From Omphiscola glabra (taxonomy: Eukaryota > Mollusca > Gastropoda > Lymnaeidae), in NCBI GenBank assembly GCA_964017045.1, contig OZ024798.1:31920347-31984346 (forward strand): a DNA stretch of 64,000 nt. Direction: 5' to 3'. Shown in pieces: positions 1 through 10,514 of this stretch. The position numbers were made by a program, and so were the translations under genes. Under the pieces are notes generated by a model that worked only from the letters and a program-made list of their open reading frames with translations, ran no database searches and was not told the DNA's origin. Every line of letters starts with the position of its first letter. Positions within the stretch are counted from its first letter, which is position 1.

Positions 1-115
1 AATTTCAAACACAATGGCATGGGTGTTGAAAAAAATCATAAAATAACCTAAGCCAGGGCAGCAGTGAAGCTACTAGTAAATAATGACAGAAATTTAAATG
101 TGAATACAAACCAAC

Positions 116-277
116 CTTTCTTGTTCTTCCTTTTCTTCTCAACACCTGCACCGCACGGCTTGGTCTCCGTAACTGTTGGTGGGCAGGTGGGGTCCCCTTT
201 CTTTAGGACCTGGGTGATCGTCTTAACATTGGTGGCAGGATCACAGTCGGACTCTTTAGTCTTCTTGTACTTACAGG
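116..277 (-). CDS. Midkine/pleiotrophin-like gene, heparin-binding domain exon (partial gene)
   Basis: Fifty-four codons, flanked by phase-1 introns on both sides (acceptor CAAAAG ending at 278; donor AAG|GTTGGT at 116/115), encode one PTN/MK domain. What is seen: CKYKK, nine residues between the first two cysteines, then CD with spaced T, KT and LKK, then a cysteine eight residues before the fourth, in the block PTVTETKPCG, followed by the basic tail EKKRKNKK. This spacing and the TVT.(S/T)KPCG block match the C-terminal domain of vertebrate midkine and pleiotrophin and the insect Miple proteins, which are secreted growth factors that bind heparan sulfate or chondroitin sulfate. The tryptophan normally before the second cysteine (AWGEC) is replaced by lysine-rich sequence. 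Vertebrate proteins have two such domains; any further domain and the stop codon would be left of position 1. The AAG acceptor and the GTTGGT donor are both weaker than consensus. The opposite-strand open frame here is a shadow. Confidence 0.82.
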
Positions 278-501
278 CTTTTGGTGAGAAAAACACATGG
301 GTGGAGTAGGGGTCGAGTATGTGTGCAATTGGATTACATAGAAATATTAGATCCTAAATATTATGTTCAGCTGGGCTTTAGCCATGAGTAGACAATAGAT
401 GGTACCTGGTTGCCACGGCACCTAAAAATATTTATGAGGCACCTGAATTTTCAAATTCAGCTCTAAATATGTATGAAAAAGAAATTCTGGCTCTTAAGAC
501 A

Positions 502-583
502 GAGGCTGGCCCATAAGAAAGAGGCTGGCCCATAAGAAAGGGGCTGGCCCATAAGAAAGAGGCTGGCTCATATGAAAGAGGCC
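502..583. repeat. Minisatellite, 19-bp unit x ~4
   Basis: Four head-to-tail copies of GAGGCTGGCCCATAAGAAA with a few substitutions in the last copy, inside the intron of the midkine-like gene. Confidence 0.9.
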
Positions 584-1301
584 GCTCCTGTATTTTTAAT
601 TAGTTTTGCCTATCACTGACCTTACAGGATCACCAAGTGCACTTTTGTAGGGGGCTTTGGCCCACTGTATTATTTTATGCTTTGATCCAATCATTAAATG
701 TGCTGATACCACCATCATTGGCTTAAAATGTGAAGGGGTAAATCTTATACCATAACTGAGTTACAATCTTTATCACCCCATTATAGATCTCACAATAAAA
801 CCATCACAATACAGAGTAAGTAGACACATGCAGGGACCCAAGTTTCACAGTTAATAATAAGCTAACATGGCATGAACACTGACAAATTTTTGCATATAAA
901 ATGTCAACCAAAGACTTTTCTATCTTTAAAAACTACAATTTCACTGTAAAAAAAAAAAGTTATTAACTTATTCTACAGGGCAACAATTGGAAGCCTACTG
1001 AACTTAAGTATTACCTGCTGGTGTGGGAATTCACCATCTGACATCAAACACCCATTAAATAGACTGATCAAGAAAACTAGGAACATGACACAAAATAACA
1101 TCCTTCACTTGAACTATTTGAAAAACCTGCAGTGGTAAAACTAGAATCTTGTTTGGAAGATACATTCCACCCTTTTTATCACAGCACAGATTTCTAATAT
1201 CAGCTCGATCTAAGTGAATTATTTTGTTTAAACTTAGGACTGAGAGATATTACAAAAATGTTGTACCCCAGTCTGTTTGTCAGGTAAGAATTTACCTGCA
1301 G

Positions 1302-1429
1302 GCTCCCCACTTAGGATTAACAGTGATTCCCCACTTGGGATTTTAACAGTGATTCCCCAATTGGGATTTTAACAGTGATTCCCCACTTAGGATCTTAACA
1401 GTGATTCCCCAATTGGGATTTTAACAGTG
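1302..1429. repeat. Minisatellite, ~26-bp unit x ~5
   Basis: Five copies built on GATTCCCCACTTGGGA plus TTTTAACAGT. Copies vary between CCACTTAGG and CCAATTGGG. The array lies in the intron, about 130 bp from the signal-peptide exon donor. Confidence 0.9.
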
Positions 1430-1555
1430 TAATAAAAAAAAATAATTTCCAGTTATTTGGAATATATAAGAATCTTATCTTAGCTCTATCCTTAATGGGG
1501 TCACCAAGTGCACTTTGGTAGTGCCACATGGAGTATCGAAGATGCCTCTACTCAC

Positions 1556-1659
1556 CATTCTTTGGCTTCCTGCGAGCCTCTGTCATGGCCAAAAGACACA
1601 GCATAGCCAGGAGAAACATACAACACCAGTTCTGAGGGAACTTCATGATGGCAAGTTAC
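1556..1659 (-). CDS. Midkine/pleiotrophin-like gene, signal-peptide exon (coding 1556-1646)
   Basis: This exon carries the start codon (1646-1644, minus strand) and 30 codons plus one base. The peptide starts MKFPQNWCC, continues with a hydrophobic core (FLLAMLCLLAM) and then TEARRKPKN, which reads as a secretory signal peptide with likely cleavage near TEA and a basic mature start. The 3' end is a G|GTGAG donor (1556/1555), giving a phase-1 intron. Upstream, CTCCCACAG (AG at 1661-1660) is a good acceptor, leaving 13 bases of 5' leader (1659-1647), so a further non-coding exon probably lies to the right. Joining to exon 116-277 makes the split codon GCC and keeps the frame. The exon is too short and too interrupted to stand out as an open frame. 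The acceptor lies inside a 95-bp tandem duplication. The join is inferred from phase and product logic, not from transcript evidence. Confidence 0.8.
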
Positions 1660-1837
1660 CTGTGGGAGCATACAAACAATAACAGATTAACTTGAGATCC
1701 AGTGCGTTTCCACTAGACAACAGCATGGCCAGCATTCAAACCATGGCAAGTTACCTGTGGGAGCATACAAACAATAACAGATTAACTTGAGATCCAGTGC
1801 GTTTCCACTAGACAACAGCATGGCCAGCATTCAAACC
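1648..1837. repeat. 95-bp direct tandem duplication spanning a splice acceptor
   Basis: Copy 1 (1648-1742) and copy 2 (1743-1837) are nearly identical and start at ATGGCAAGTTACCTG; a third partial start (ATAGCAAGTT) follows. On the minus strand each copy holds a pyrimidine-rich CTCCCACAG acceptor and GTAACTTGCCAT. Only copy 1 is followed by the real start codon, so copy 2 is a duplicated acceptor and polypyrimidine segment upstream of the exon. Confidence 0.92.
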
Positions 1838-2044
1838 ATAGCAAGTTTTAAGCAGTACAATAATGTCTCTATCACATTGGGATGTCCCACATTTCATATT
1901 TAAAGGTTCAAAATATATAAAAATAGGACCAACAAATGAATTGCTTCAATGAGTAGAACTAACATGATATAGAATGCTTAACCCATAAGACAAGAAATCA
2001 AATTTGTAGATGTTGAAGTCGTATTCCTTTGTGAAAAAAAAAAA

Positions 2045-2060
2045 GCGGGGGGGGGGGGGG
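2045..2060. repeat. Poly-G tract
   Basis: A G run of about 16 bases after an A-rich run. It is one of many G or C homopolymers of 10-20 bases in this window. Confidence 0.85.
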
Positions 2061-2291
2061 AATAGTTTTAGGACACTGACCCAGATTCTGTGAGTCTGGG
2101 ACATTGAGTCGGGGACAGACAGTTTAAGAATGCTATATATCAACATGTATTGAGGGGTGTGTCAACAACAAGACTGTGTAACACATGATGACACGGATGG
2201 GATAGAAAACTTTCAACGTAACCACAGCTAAAAAAACAAACTCAATGAAACACTGGCAGCTTGAAGGAAAGGCTTGGAAAAATGTTAGAGT

Positions 2292-2486
2292 GGTACGCAG
2301 CTCGTCACAACAGCCAGGTGGTCAGTTTTTGGTAAGCAGCTCATCACAATAGCCAAGTGGTCAGTTTTTGGTAAGCAGCTCGTCACAATAACCAAGTGGT
2401 CAGTTTTTGGTAAGCAACTCGTCACAATAGCCAAGTGGTCAGTTTTTGGTAAGCAGCTCGTCACAATAGCCAGGTGGTCAGTTTTT
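2292..2486. repeat. Minisatellite, 39-bp unit x 5
   Basis: Exactly 195 bp, five copies of a unit starting GGTAAGCAGCTCGTCACAAT and ending GGTCAGTTTTT, with scattered single-base changes. Confidence 0.93.
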
Positions 2487-2720
2487 TCCCCACCTGAGTA
2501 GGATGGACAAACAAGTTTCCAACTGATACAGTTTTAAGATTAGAAAATAAACCCCCAAGTGATGACGCATGTCCAAGTGTTGTACCGGCCGCATTTCTTA
2601 TCACCCTTGGAAACATAGCAACCGTTTTCATGATGTATCCATGTAATAAAAGCAAGGGAGGATGAGCCAGTGTCAGATATCCTATACATCAAGACATACT
2701 CAGTACTACGGATTCTACTC

Positions 2721-2820
2721 CAGTGGTCTCCTGCCTTTTAACTTGAATACTGTTAAGTATCATGTGATTCCACAAAAGGTGTAGTAAGTGCCCCACGAGG
2801 TCATAATTTAAGGACCACTG
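2721..2820. mobile_element. Possible short hAT-type MITE
   Basis: The segment starts CAGTGGTCTCCTG and ends AAGGACCACTG, imperfect inverted ends of the hAT CAGTGGTC type about 100 bp apart. No matching 8-bp target duplication is visible (TTCTACTC against ATCCAGGG), so the call is tentative. Confidence 0.35.
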
Positions 2821-3073
2821 ATCCAGGGTATACCATTTATTAGCCCCATGTTTCATGAGGGAATTACAAATGGGGGTCAACGCATTTGTTTAGAATATAA
2901 GTCAACTCCATATTATTCCCACCCCGTGTTGTTTCCACGAGGCCTCAGAAGGTCGACAAGATTGTCGTCTCAGATGAGTTAACAAGATTATAGAAGATAT
3001 CAACGCCAGGGACAAGTATTGTAGGGGGGGCATGTGGGGTGGGATATGTGGCCAAAATGGAGTGTCGGGGTGG

Positions 3074-3157
3074 CGGACATGTGGCGTGTTGGAGTGGGGA
3101 CATGTGGCGTGTTGGAGTGGGGACATGTGGCGTGTTGGAGTGGGGACATGTGGCGTG
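3074..3157. repeat. Minisatellite, 23-bp unit x ~3.6
   Basis: Copies of GGACATGTGGCGTGTTGGAG plus TGG. The array opens short frames on both strands that have no coding value. Confidence 0.9.
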
Positions 3158-4490
3158 CGAACAATAAGAATTACTCCTGTTAAAACAGCAAATTTTTTTG
3201 AAACAGTCCTAACTTCTGAAAACATCTAGCTCGTTTACACAAACAGCAAGCTCTCAGTTTACACAAACCTTAGCCAAACAAAGGGTCCCTATGTTCTACA
3301 CTTATACATCCAGACGTGCAAGGGTGAAGCTAAAGACAAGAGCGCATATCCGAGTACAGGGTCATGGGACAGTCAGACCAATGACAGTAAAAACAGAAAT
3401 CATACATTTTTCACCGCCAACACATTAACTCCATGATATATGACTGCTTGTCACGGCTCTCTGTCTATGTCAATAAGCAAACTGTTATCAGCTGGGGATA
3501 TGCGTCGTCGTGACTTACTAACTCGTGCATAATGTGTCATCGGAGAATCGCTGGACACTGGATACACAAGATGTACAACCACACATGGGGGACACTGAAT
3601 AAACATTGACAGGGGACGATCCAGCAATAGTTACGACGCATGTATGGATTGGGTCAAAGGTCAGGACAAGAAAACAGCAGCACGGAATGAACACAGTGAC
3701 AGACACTATTGTGTTGACTTACGGACAGGTCCGGGTTCGAACCCCGCGAGGGAATTCTTGAAACGGGGTCAGCATAAAAACGTTTAGTGATTCGAGTCAC
3801 GACAATGTTACGAGGAAATATGACTTAACAATTACGTCGTTTTAGAATACCATTTCCATTTTGAAATGCAGTAAATTCTTAGATTCTATGAGACATGAAA
3901 CATACTCTTTATAGTTGTAAATGTCTTATTCATTTTTGGGGCCATGTAGTTTGAAAGTCTCTGAAAGTCTCAACTCCACAGCCATAGTCAAGGAAGTGGA
4001 TTCAGTAGATGTGATTCTGAAAGACATAAGTTAAAAGGACTTGGAAAGTTGAATGATATAAAAATAGCACTACGAATAACTGAGTCTTTCGTGCAAGACT
4101 TTACCAACTGGATTCTACCTGCGGTGTGTGCCCACCTGTAGTGCTGACATCATCTCTAGCTTCATAATCTTTCAACCATGACTCAATGCGCAGGTGGAAA
4201 CTTAAGCTACGTCTACATCTCGCCGATCTCTAAGACGGATAAATAGAACACGAGGTCCAAGTCGAATCAGGAATGTGAGGAAATTTATTTTACGCTTTTA
4301 ACATTACAATTTAACCACAGTTGCTGTTATCTTATCAGGTATTGGCGATTGGCACAGCTGTAATTCTGTTAACATACAATAATTTATCCATGGAAGTACT
4401 CCAACATATTTGGATAATGTCAACACCAAAAGTATTTACTTCAAGTATTTCAGCTTAAAAAAAATATATTCAAATCCTCCTAAAAAACAA
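3158..4490. other. Unannotated sequence
   Basis: No gene recognised. A B-box-like GGTTCGAACCCC motif at about 3734-3745 is described separately. The rest is unique-looking AT-rich DNA, probably upstream intron or flank of the midkine-like gene. Confidence 0.5.
3724..3752 (+). other. tRNA-like B box (possible SINE relic)
   Basis: GTCCGGGTTCGAACCCCGCG contains a perfect Pol III B box (GGTTCGAACCC) and a nearly pairing T-arm stem. No A box or acceptor stem at the right spacing is seen, so this is not an intact tRNA; it may be a degraded tRNA-derived SINE or chance. Confidence 0.35.
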
Positions 4491-4678
4491 ACGGTCATCA
4501 TGCCAGAGATGTCAAACCTACGGTCATCATGCCAGAGATGTCAAACCTAAGGCAAACCTACGGTCATCATGCCAGAGATGTCAAACCTACGGTCATCATG
4601 CCAGAGATGTCAAACCTACGGTCATCATGCCAGAGATGTCAAACCTAAGGTCATCATGCCAGAGATGTCAAACCTAAG
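4491..4678. repeat. Minisatellite, 29-bp unit x ~6
   Basis: Copies of CGGTCATCATGCCAGAGATG followed by TCAAACCTA. One copy has a short internal duplication of its end (AGGCAAACCTA). Confidence 0.92.
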
Positions 4679-4725
4679 GTCTTTATGTCATTGAAGTCGA
4701 ACGTTACGTCAACAATAGCGTTTTA

Positions 4726-4775
4726 AAAGCCAATTACTGGGAAACCTAAAGCCAATTACTGGGAAACCTAAAGCC
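4726..4775. repeat. Short tandem repeat, 22-bp unit x 2.3
   Basis: AAAGCCAATTACTGGGAAAC plus CT, repeated twice with a partial third copy, between two other small arrays. Confidence 0.85.
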
Positions 4776-4788
4776 AAAAGTTAGCGCA

Positions 4789-4882
4789 GGAGACACAATT
4801 TTGACACAGATGAGACACAATTTTGACACAGATGAGACATTTTTGCCGCAGAGGTGACACAATTTTGGCACAGAGCAGACAA
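4789..4882. repeat. Minisatellite, ~22-bp unit x ~4
   Basis: GAGACACAATTTTGACACAG plus AT. The first two copies are clean and later copies diverge (TTTTTGCCGCAGAG, TTTTGGCACAGAG). Confidence 0.82.
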
Positions 4883-5890
4883 ATATCCTTTCTAATTACA
4901 TTAAAATAGTACGACACTTTGATGACGCGCAACGAACAGGGGGAGGTTAGGATTCCACATAATTGTTTATACTCTATTCCCAATGAGTTATCAGATATTT
5001 AACACAACAAAACCACTAACACTACAAGGTAACACAACATGCCCACTAGCACTACAACGTAGCTTTAAAGATAATTTGGCAGCTGTATCCCGACATGAAT
5101 TATATGGAGTCTGAAGTGCGCTTTAGTTGCGACTCTCGGTGTCACCTTGACAGGCGGTCAACGCCTCTACTCTTGTATCGGGACTTAAAATTGCCTATGT
5201 CCCTGCTTTGGATCACAATCTCCAGTTGAGAAGCACTGATCTAGAGCCACAATAAAATCAGGAAACGATTGCTCAGAGCGATGGAAGACACGGATTATGG
5301 GTGTAATGAAAACACAACACGAGGGGAAATACGGGTCCGGAATGGGGAGCGCGGGAGTCTGGGACTGAGCTACGGCTTCCACGAGATGTTGAAAGCTAGA
5401 ACAATACGATGACAGTAGATAAACGAGTCTTCTAAAACACGCCTAGCATCGGATCAAGAGTAACGGTATGGAGTTACAGTCCAAGAGGGAACTAAACTCA
5501 AAGTAAGTTTTCACATTCACAGCGTTACAATGACAGTGGTTGCTGGAATGATTTAATTTTAACACCGAAGTGTGCAGTATTTGACCTTTTAAAATAAACC
5601 TTCTTGCGCTTTGAGATGGAGACTTATCAACAGACGGCCTTATCGTTACTGGGAAAAATACAAAAGAAACGTATTGATTTCAACAAACTGTTCTGTTCTC
5701 ACGGCTAGCGCTGACCAATGAAATCGCTCCACGCAGAGTTATACGACAAAGGGTGGAGTAAATGTCATCATTAAAACCGTCTACGCACTAAAAAAATGTT
5801 TGTTGTTCAAGACTAGAACCATGACCGCACATTACTCATATCGCGCCAAACATTTAAGATGATATCGCAAATAGAATATGATATTACACA
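4883..5890. other. Unannotated sequence
   Basis: Apart from the possible transposon end near 5220, no repeats and no recognisable coding sequence. Base composition is more balanced than in the AT-rich block further right. Confidence 0.45.
5205..5238. mobile_element. Possible hAT element end fragment
   Basis: TCCAGTTGAGAAGCACTGAT resembles the GGTTGAGAACCACTG end of SPIN/Charlie-type hAT elements. No partner end is identified. Confidence 0.35.
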
Positions 5891-6060
5891 GCTGAGCCGC
5901 GACTAATGACCTTAGTCAAAAAGCTGGGCCGCGACTAATGACCTTAGTCAAAAAGCTGGGCCGCGAGTAATGACCTTAGTCAAAAAGCTGGGCCGCGAGT
6001 AATGACCTTAGTCAAAAAGCTGGGCCGCGAGTAATGACCTTAGTCAAAAAAGCTGAGCCA
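5891..6060. repeat. Minisatellite, 32-bp unit x ~5.3
   Basis: Copies of GCTGGGCCGCGAGTAATGAC plus CTTAGTCAAAAA. The outer copies differ (GAGCCGCGACTAATG at the left, GAGCCATGAACGATGACG at the right edge), typical of an array growing from its middle. Confidence 0.93.
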
Positions 6061-6518
6061 TGAACGATGACGTGAAGGAAGATCTCAGCTGAACAGCTTT
6101 GCTGTGAACGTTGTAAATTGAACAGCTCTAACATCAACAATGCTCTCAGTTAAAAAACCTCCGCCATGAAATACGATCTGTGCTAAACAGCTCTACCACC
6201 AAGGATAATTTCTGTTCAACAAATATCTACCATGAACGATGATGTCGGGCGTAGCACCACGTTCGTGGCGCACGTGTTAATCTTAATCTGATGGAACAAA
6301 GCCAGCTTTACGATGCTTAATCTTTTAATCTTGGTGGACGGGCGATGTGGGTAGGGGGGTGATTTTAACTGACTTGAATAGCACTATAAGAGCCAGCGGG
6401 AAATCAATAGTACGTAAAGAAAACAAGAGAACATTTGCAGAAACACACGATAATCGTGTGTAGTCCAGGAAAGCAGGAATCACGCCATCAGTCTGAAGCT
6501 GGTCAGGCAATGCTTTGT

Positions 6519-6768
6519 AGGGATCGCCAAGATGTACCACGTGCCAGTCAGTGGCGTAGTGAGGGGGGCATCATGCCCCGGGCCCTACTCACAAAGGGGC
6601 GCCAAATGGTATATTTTACTATAATATTGTATGGTTTTCGAATAGGGGGGGACGCTAAAAAGGTATTGGGGGCGCTAAAAAGGTATTGTGCACCGGGCGC
6701 GAGTTAAGCTCGCTACGCCACTGGTGCCAGTTACGCAGGGATCGCCAAGATGTACCCCGTGCCACAGT
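6519..6768 (+). repeat. Direct ~28-bp repeats flanking the MITE
   Basis: AGGGATCGCCAAGATGTACC followed by (A/C)CGTGCCA occurs at about 6519-6547 and again at about 6737-6766, on either side of MITE copy 1. The element apparently inserted into a pre-existing two-copy tandem repeat. Confidence 0.75.
6549..6723 (+). mobile_element. hAT-type MITE, copy 1 (175 bp)
   Basis: The element starts CAGTGGCGTAGTGAG and ends CTCGCTACGCCACTG, inverted ends typical of hAT-related non-autonomous elements. It is flanked on both sides by a perfect 8-bp duplication GTGCCAGT (6541-6548 and 6724-6731), the size hAT transposases make. The interior contains repeated GGCGCTAAAAAGGTATTG and is too short to encode a protein. 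A near-identical copy lies in inverted orientation at 56808-56980. Confidence 0.9.
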
Positions 6769-8063
6769 GCTATAAACAACAACAACAAAAAACGAAAGAC
6801 TAAATATGGCACGATAAAATACAACTTACACCACAACAGTGGCCCACGACCTCAGGGTTGCATTATCCATAAGGCCGACTAAGTTGAGGCCTAGGGCCCC
6901 CCAAGGTCAAGGGGCCCATGCAGCCTTATAAAGCGATGCCATACCAATGCTACGTAATGCAAATGTGCATTAAAAAATTCCTACCCTATGACACAACGAT
7001 CAGGCGGCTGCTAAATTAGACCTTTCAAAAATAATTTTAGTTGAGTTCAAAACTACAAAATAATTATTATTGTAATAAACAAATGAATTCATTAATAACA
7101 ACATTTGTGTTAGTATAATTAAACTGTAGGAAAGAAGAGCACGACATCCGCCGCTAGAGTGGAGGGGCCCAAAGAAGCTCGAAGCCCGGGGGACACTCCC
7201 ATGGGTTTAATGCGGGACTGCATGAGCTACGAGAGAGCATTCAAAGATGGCCTCTACACGGTTGCTAGGGTCATGCTGGTCGCATGTGACAATATAGCTA
7301 AACCCAGATATCGGAATGGGGGGGGGGGGGGGCACAGAACCGTCTGGGTTATGACAACCATGTTTAGATTAAGTCTGTGAATCTGAGTGATTAAGTGGCA
7401 TGGGGGCACAGCCAAACACAACCTCAGCGTCGAGTCATTAGGAAAACGCCACACATAGTTCGGTTGTCATTAAACCCAGTAACGGATGAGAAATGTTTCT
7501 AAATATCGGGGACCGAGTCCTACGCTTCTGGCTCAAGTAAAAACACATTTTGTCTGGTATGAAGTATAAGGTGGCGTATGTTGAAAGGCCGCAACTGGAA
7601 ACGGTCGTAATGCTACATAGTTTATTCGTTAACAAACAGATTATGCGACGTGTATAGTTCAACTGAAATGTATACTTTTTTTTTATGACAGCAACTGAAG
7701 ATCGGCGCACAAGGTTGGGGAGAACTCGTTTCTATCCCTCTGGAAAAGTCAATTCACAAACAATGAGAAAAGCCGCCTTGTTAATACTACTAGTTCAGCA
7801 TGGAGTTAAGGTGGGTGTACAGACATTGGTCTTCATCAGGGGTAAATACCGTAGTTTTCGGCGGATAGAACGAAGCGGCGCATGTAATAGTAAAATATGA
7901 TGCCAACTCGTCTGTGTTCTGTGTAACAACTCCCTGTTTATTTTACATTCTCATTCGAATTCTTGATTTTTTAAAAAAAATTTGGACCTCACATCACATG
8001 ATCACTCACTCCAGTTCTCCAACCAATATTCACACCTTTAAGTTTAAACATTCATGAAAAAAC
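6769..8063. other. Unannotated sequence with one poly-G tract
   Basis: No gene recognised. A G run of about 13 bases sits at 7319-7331. The G/C-rich stretches near 6885-6925 (GGGGCCCATGCAG) and 7160-7210 look like old transposon sequence but are not identified. Confidence 0.4.
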
Positions 8064-8303
8064 CTCACCCCGTCCCGTCATACCACATGATAACAACACA
8101 GGGCCATCAGGTCACCCCGTCCCGTCATACCACATGATAACAACACAGGGCCATCAGGTCACACCGTCCCGTTATACCACATGATAACAACACAGGGCCA
8201 TCAGGTCACCCCGTCCCGTCATACCACATGATAACAACACAGGGCCATCAGGTCACCCCGTCCCGTCATACCACATGATAACAACACTGGGCCATCAGGT
8301 CAC
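8064..8303. repeat. Minisatellite, 47-bp unit x ~5
   Basis: Five nearly identical copies of a unit beginning CACCCCGTCCCGTCATACCA and ending GGGCCATCAGGT. Only a few single-base differences, which suggests recent amplification. Confidence 0.93.
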
Positions 8304-10108
8304 CATTTAAAGAGAGGTCCGCTGGGACGAGCACATTAATTAACAACGTGTGCAATCGGGCAAACAAGACTCAACATACACATTTCCCCGCATAATATTT
8401 TATTAAGTGTGTCTCATTCACCCGCGTATGTGAATTAATTATTTTACATGGCGCCTAAACTTTTATTAATTTCTGTGCTCGTATTTTAAAAAAAAAAAAA
8501 AGCTTACTAAAGAAAGTCATGAACCGGCTTTGAATCATTTTGAGCTTAGTTTACTCGTGGACTTCATATATATGCCCATGGTGTTGAAATACACTACCAA
8601 GTTCTGTGATGGCATGTATTTTAGATTATGCTAGACTTTAGTCCAACGAGACTGGTCGATAATTGGTTGGGTATTTATTGAGACCGATGTCTTTGTTAAA
8701 CGTTACATTGGTGTAACAGTCGGACTTATTGGTTGAAACAGGTATTTTCATAGGAAGGAATTCAAAGCGTTCAAACCGTCAGTTCAAATATCAGCACACA
8801 ATACATTAGCAAACTGATACTGGGTTTATTTGTACAACATGGATTATGAACTTCATAATTTTGGAGACTAATGAATGGCGGGTGCTAGTGCAGTTCGAAC
8901 AGGGAATAACGTCAAAAAGCCACGTTAAGACATTGCACTAGACGTATCAATTGTGGAATAGAAAGACACGACAATTGAATTCAGAACTTATATATAACGG
9001 GTGACTGGATGTCCGTGCGGTCAAGTGTGTCAACATTCCAGAACATGACATACAAAACTTGTGGTGGACTGAAATTCATCTGCCACCCAGCCACGCAAAA
9101 CAGACAACTCTGACAGCAAACCCTCACCGCCTTGCGGCTACAAGCCCACGGTGAAAGGCCAAGGAAGACAACCCCAACCGAACAAAATCCAGAGACGGGG
9201 CCCCGTAGGCGGCATGACACAGACTGAAGGAACGTTCCGGCAACTCTTGCAACATTCCTCGTGTCAAGACGCATCATACACTAGATTCTAGATGTTCCCC
9301 TGGTATCACTAGAAAGACATATACCCCGAAAAGAATACACTGGGGAAAATACACCAATAACAGGGCTTAAAAAAACAACTCGATAAAAAAGATAACTCAC
9401 ATCATTTATTATACCTCCACCAGAAAGACGGACGTTTTAGGGATGCGACAAAAAGCTATGAGGTCATCTTAAAATGTGGTTTTAAAAAAGGGCGTGCCAT
9501 GGGAGCAGGGCACAGACAGATTGGAACCCTGATCTAGAGGTATATTAAGGGCCAAGTTTCTAAAGAACAAAAAAAGGAGACCACCAAGAGCTCACGGAAC
9601 GTCTAGAAGAGCAACACGATGTTAGCCGTGTCAGAGAGTATCAGATACACACGACTATAAAGATAACCACAAGGAGACGCAGACAACAAATAAATGGTGT
9701 GTGCACTGGCAAATCAAATACAATCTATACAATAAGACCAAAAAAATGTGGGCCTTAAAATCGCCAGATTCGGCAATCCATTCAGAAAAGAGAAATATAG
9801 ATCTGATCTTGCAAATAAAGTTAAAAAAAAAAAAACAATACTAAAAATAAACAATAAAAAGATTGGCCCCTAGAGAAGAATGTCTGCGTGATGCTATCAA
9901 TGCGGAGAAAGGGTTAGTCCACCAGGGAAATGGGATGCCTTTAAGAGAGCGCCATTTCAACAAGTGGAGATTAACATAAGGTCACGAAGAAAATGAAGAA
10001 TTGGAATACCCATCTAAAAAAAACGAACAAAAATGTATATCAAAGAAAATTGATTTACTCTAAAAGGTAGAAGTAAACTAAGCTGCTCAACCACACATAC
10101 ACGTGACA
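8304..10108. other. Unannotated sequence; possible old transposon coding remnants
   Basis: The GC-richer block 9045-9285 gives a 98-codon minus-strand open frame and a plus-strand frame interrupted by stops; neither matches a family I recognise. A plus-strand stop-free stretch of about 65 codons at 9560-9758 lacks a start codon and is rich in R/K/T. Both could be decayed retroelement pieces. The remainder is AT-rich and featureless. Confidence 0.35.
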
Positions 10109-10154
10109 GATCAACTACAACAGCCAAGTCTAGATCAACTACAACAGCCAAGTC
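10109..10154. repeat. Short direct repeat, 24-bp unit x 2
   Basis: GATCAACTACAACAGCCAAG plus TCTA occurs twice in tandem. Confidence 0.85.
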
Positions 10155-10495
10155 AAATTCGTTCCGCCAGGTTTGGTACATGGTAACACACACTAAGGTC
10201 AGTCACCCCACCAGAGCCAAATTCAAACACAGACATGCTCGTGGGCTCTGTGGCACAAATGAGGGCAATGAGTAACATGCAACAACGCCAGCAGGACGGA
10301 GAGCATCAACAGACAGTTGATTCTGTCATTCTTCCCACTGGCTACACTGTCGCCTTTGTGCTAATGCAATGTTGTCTTCGGTGAGGTGATCAAACAAAGA
10401 ACTTTGCACAGGTGTTTCCCCGGACACGCGTCATACACTGAGCAACAATACCGCATAGCCCAACATTTGTTGACCAAAGGTCACCACGGTGCTTG

Positions 10496-10514
10496 CCCCC
10501 CCCCCCCCCCCCCC
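10496..10514. repeat. Poly-C tract (19 C)
   Basis: An uninterrupted run of 19 C. A second C run of about 16 lies at 11528-11543 and another of about 15 at 16719-16733. Confidence 0.9.

Larger units (their letters stand above)
278..1555 (-). other. Intron of the midkine-like gene
   Basis: Phase-1 intron of about 1.28 kb between the signal-peptide and domain exons. It is AT-rich and carries two small tandem repeats (502-583 and 1302-1429). A 24-bp stretch at 627-650 recurs with two mismatches at 1499-1522. No other coding signal is seen. Confidence 0.7.

Noticed and set aside
64..309. 81-codon plus-strand frame over the midkine-like exon
   Set aside because: The conserved protein, splice sites and reading frame are all on the minus strand; this is its shadow.
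3724..3752. A tRNA gene
   Set aside because: A B box is present, but no A box, acceptor stem or anticodon arm could be fitted at proper distances.
6435..6707. 90-codon plus-strand frame
   Set aside because: It lies largely inside the 175-bp MITE and its flanking repeat, and the same peptide is read from the copy at 56.8 kb.
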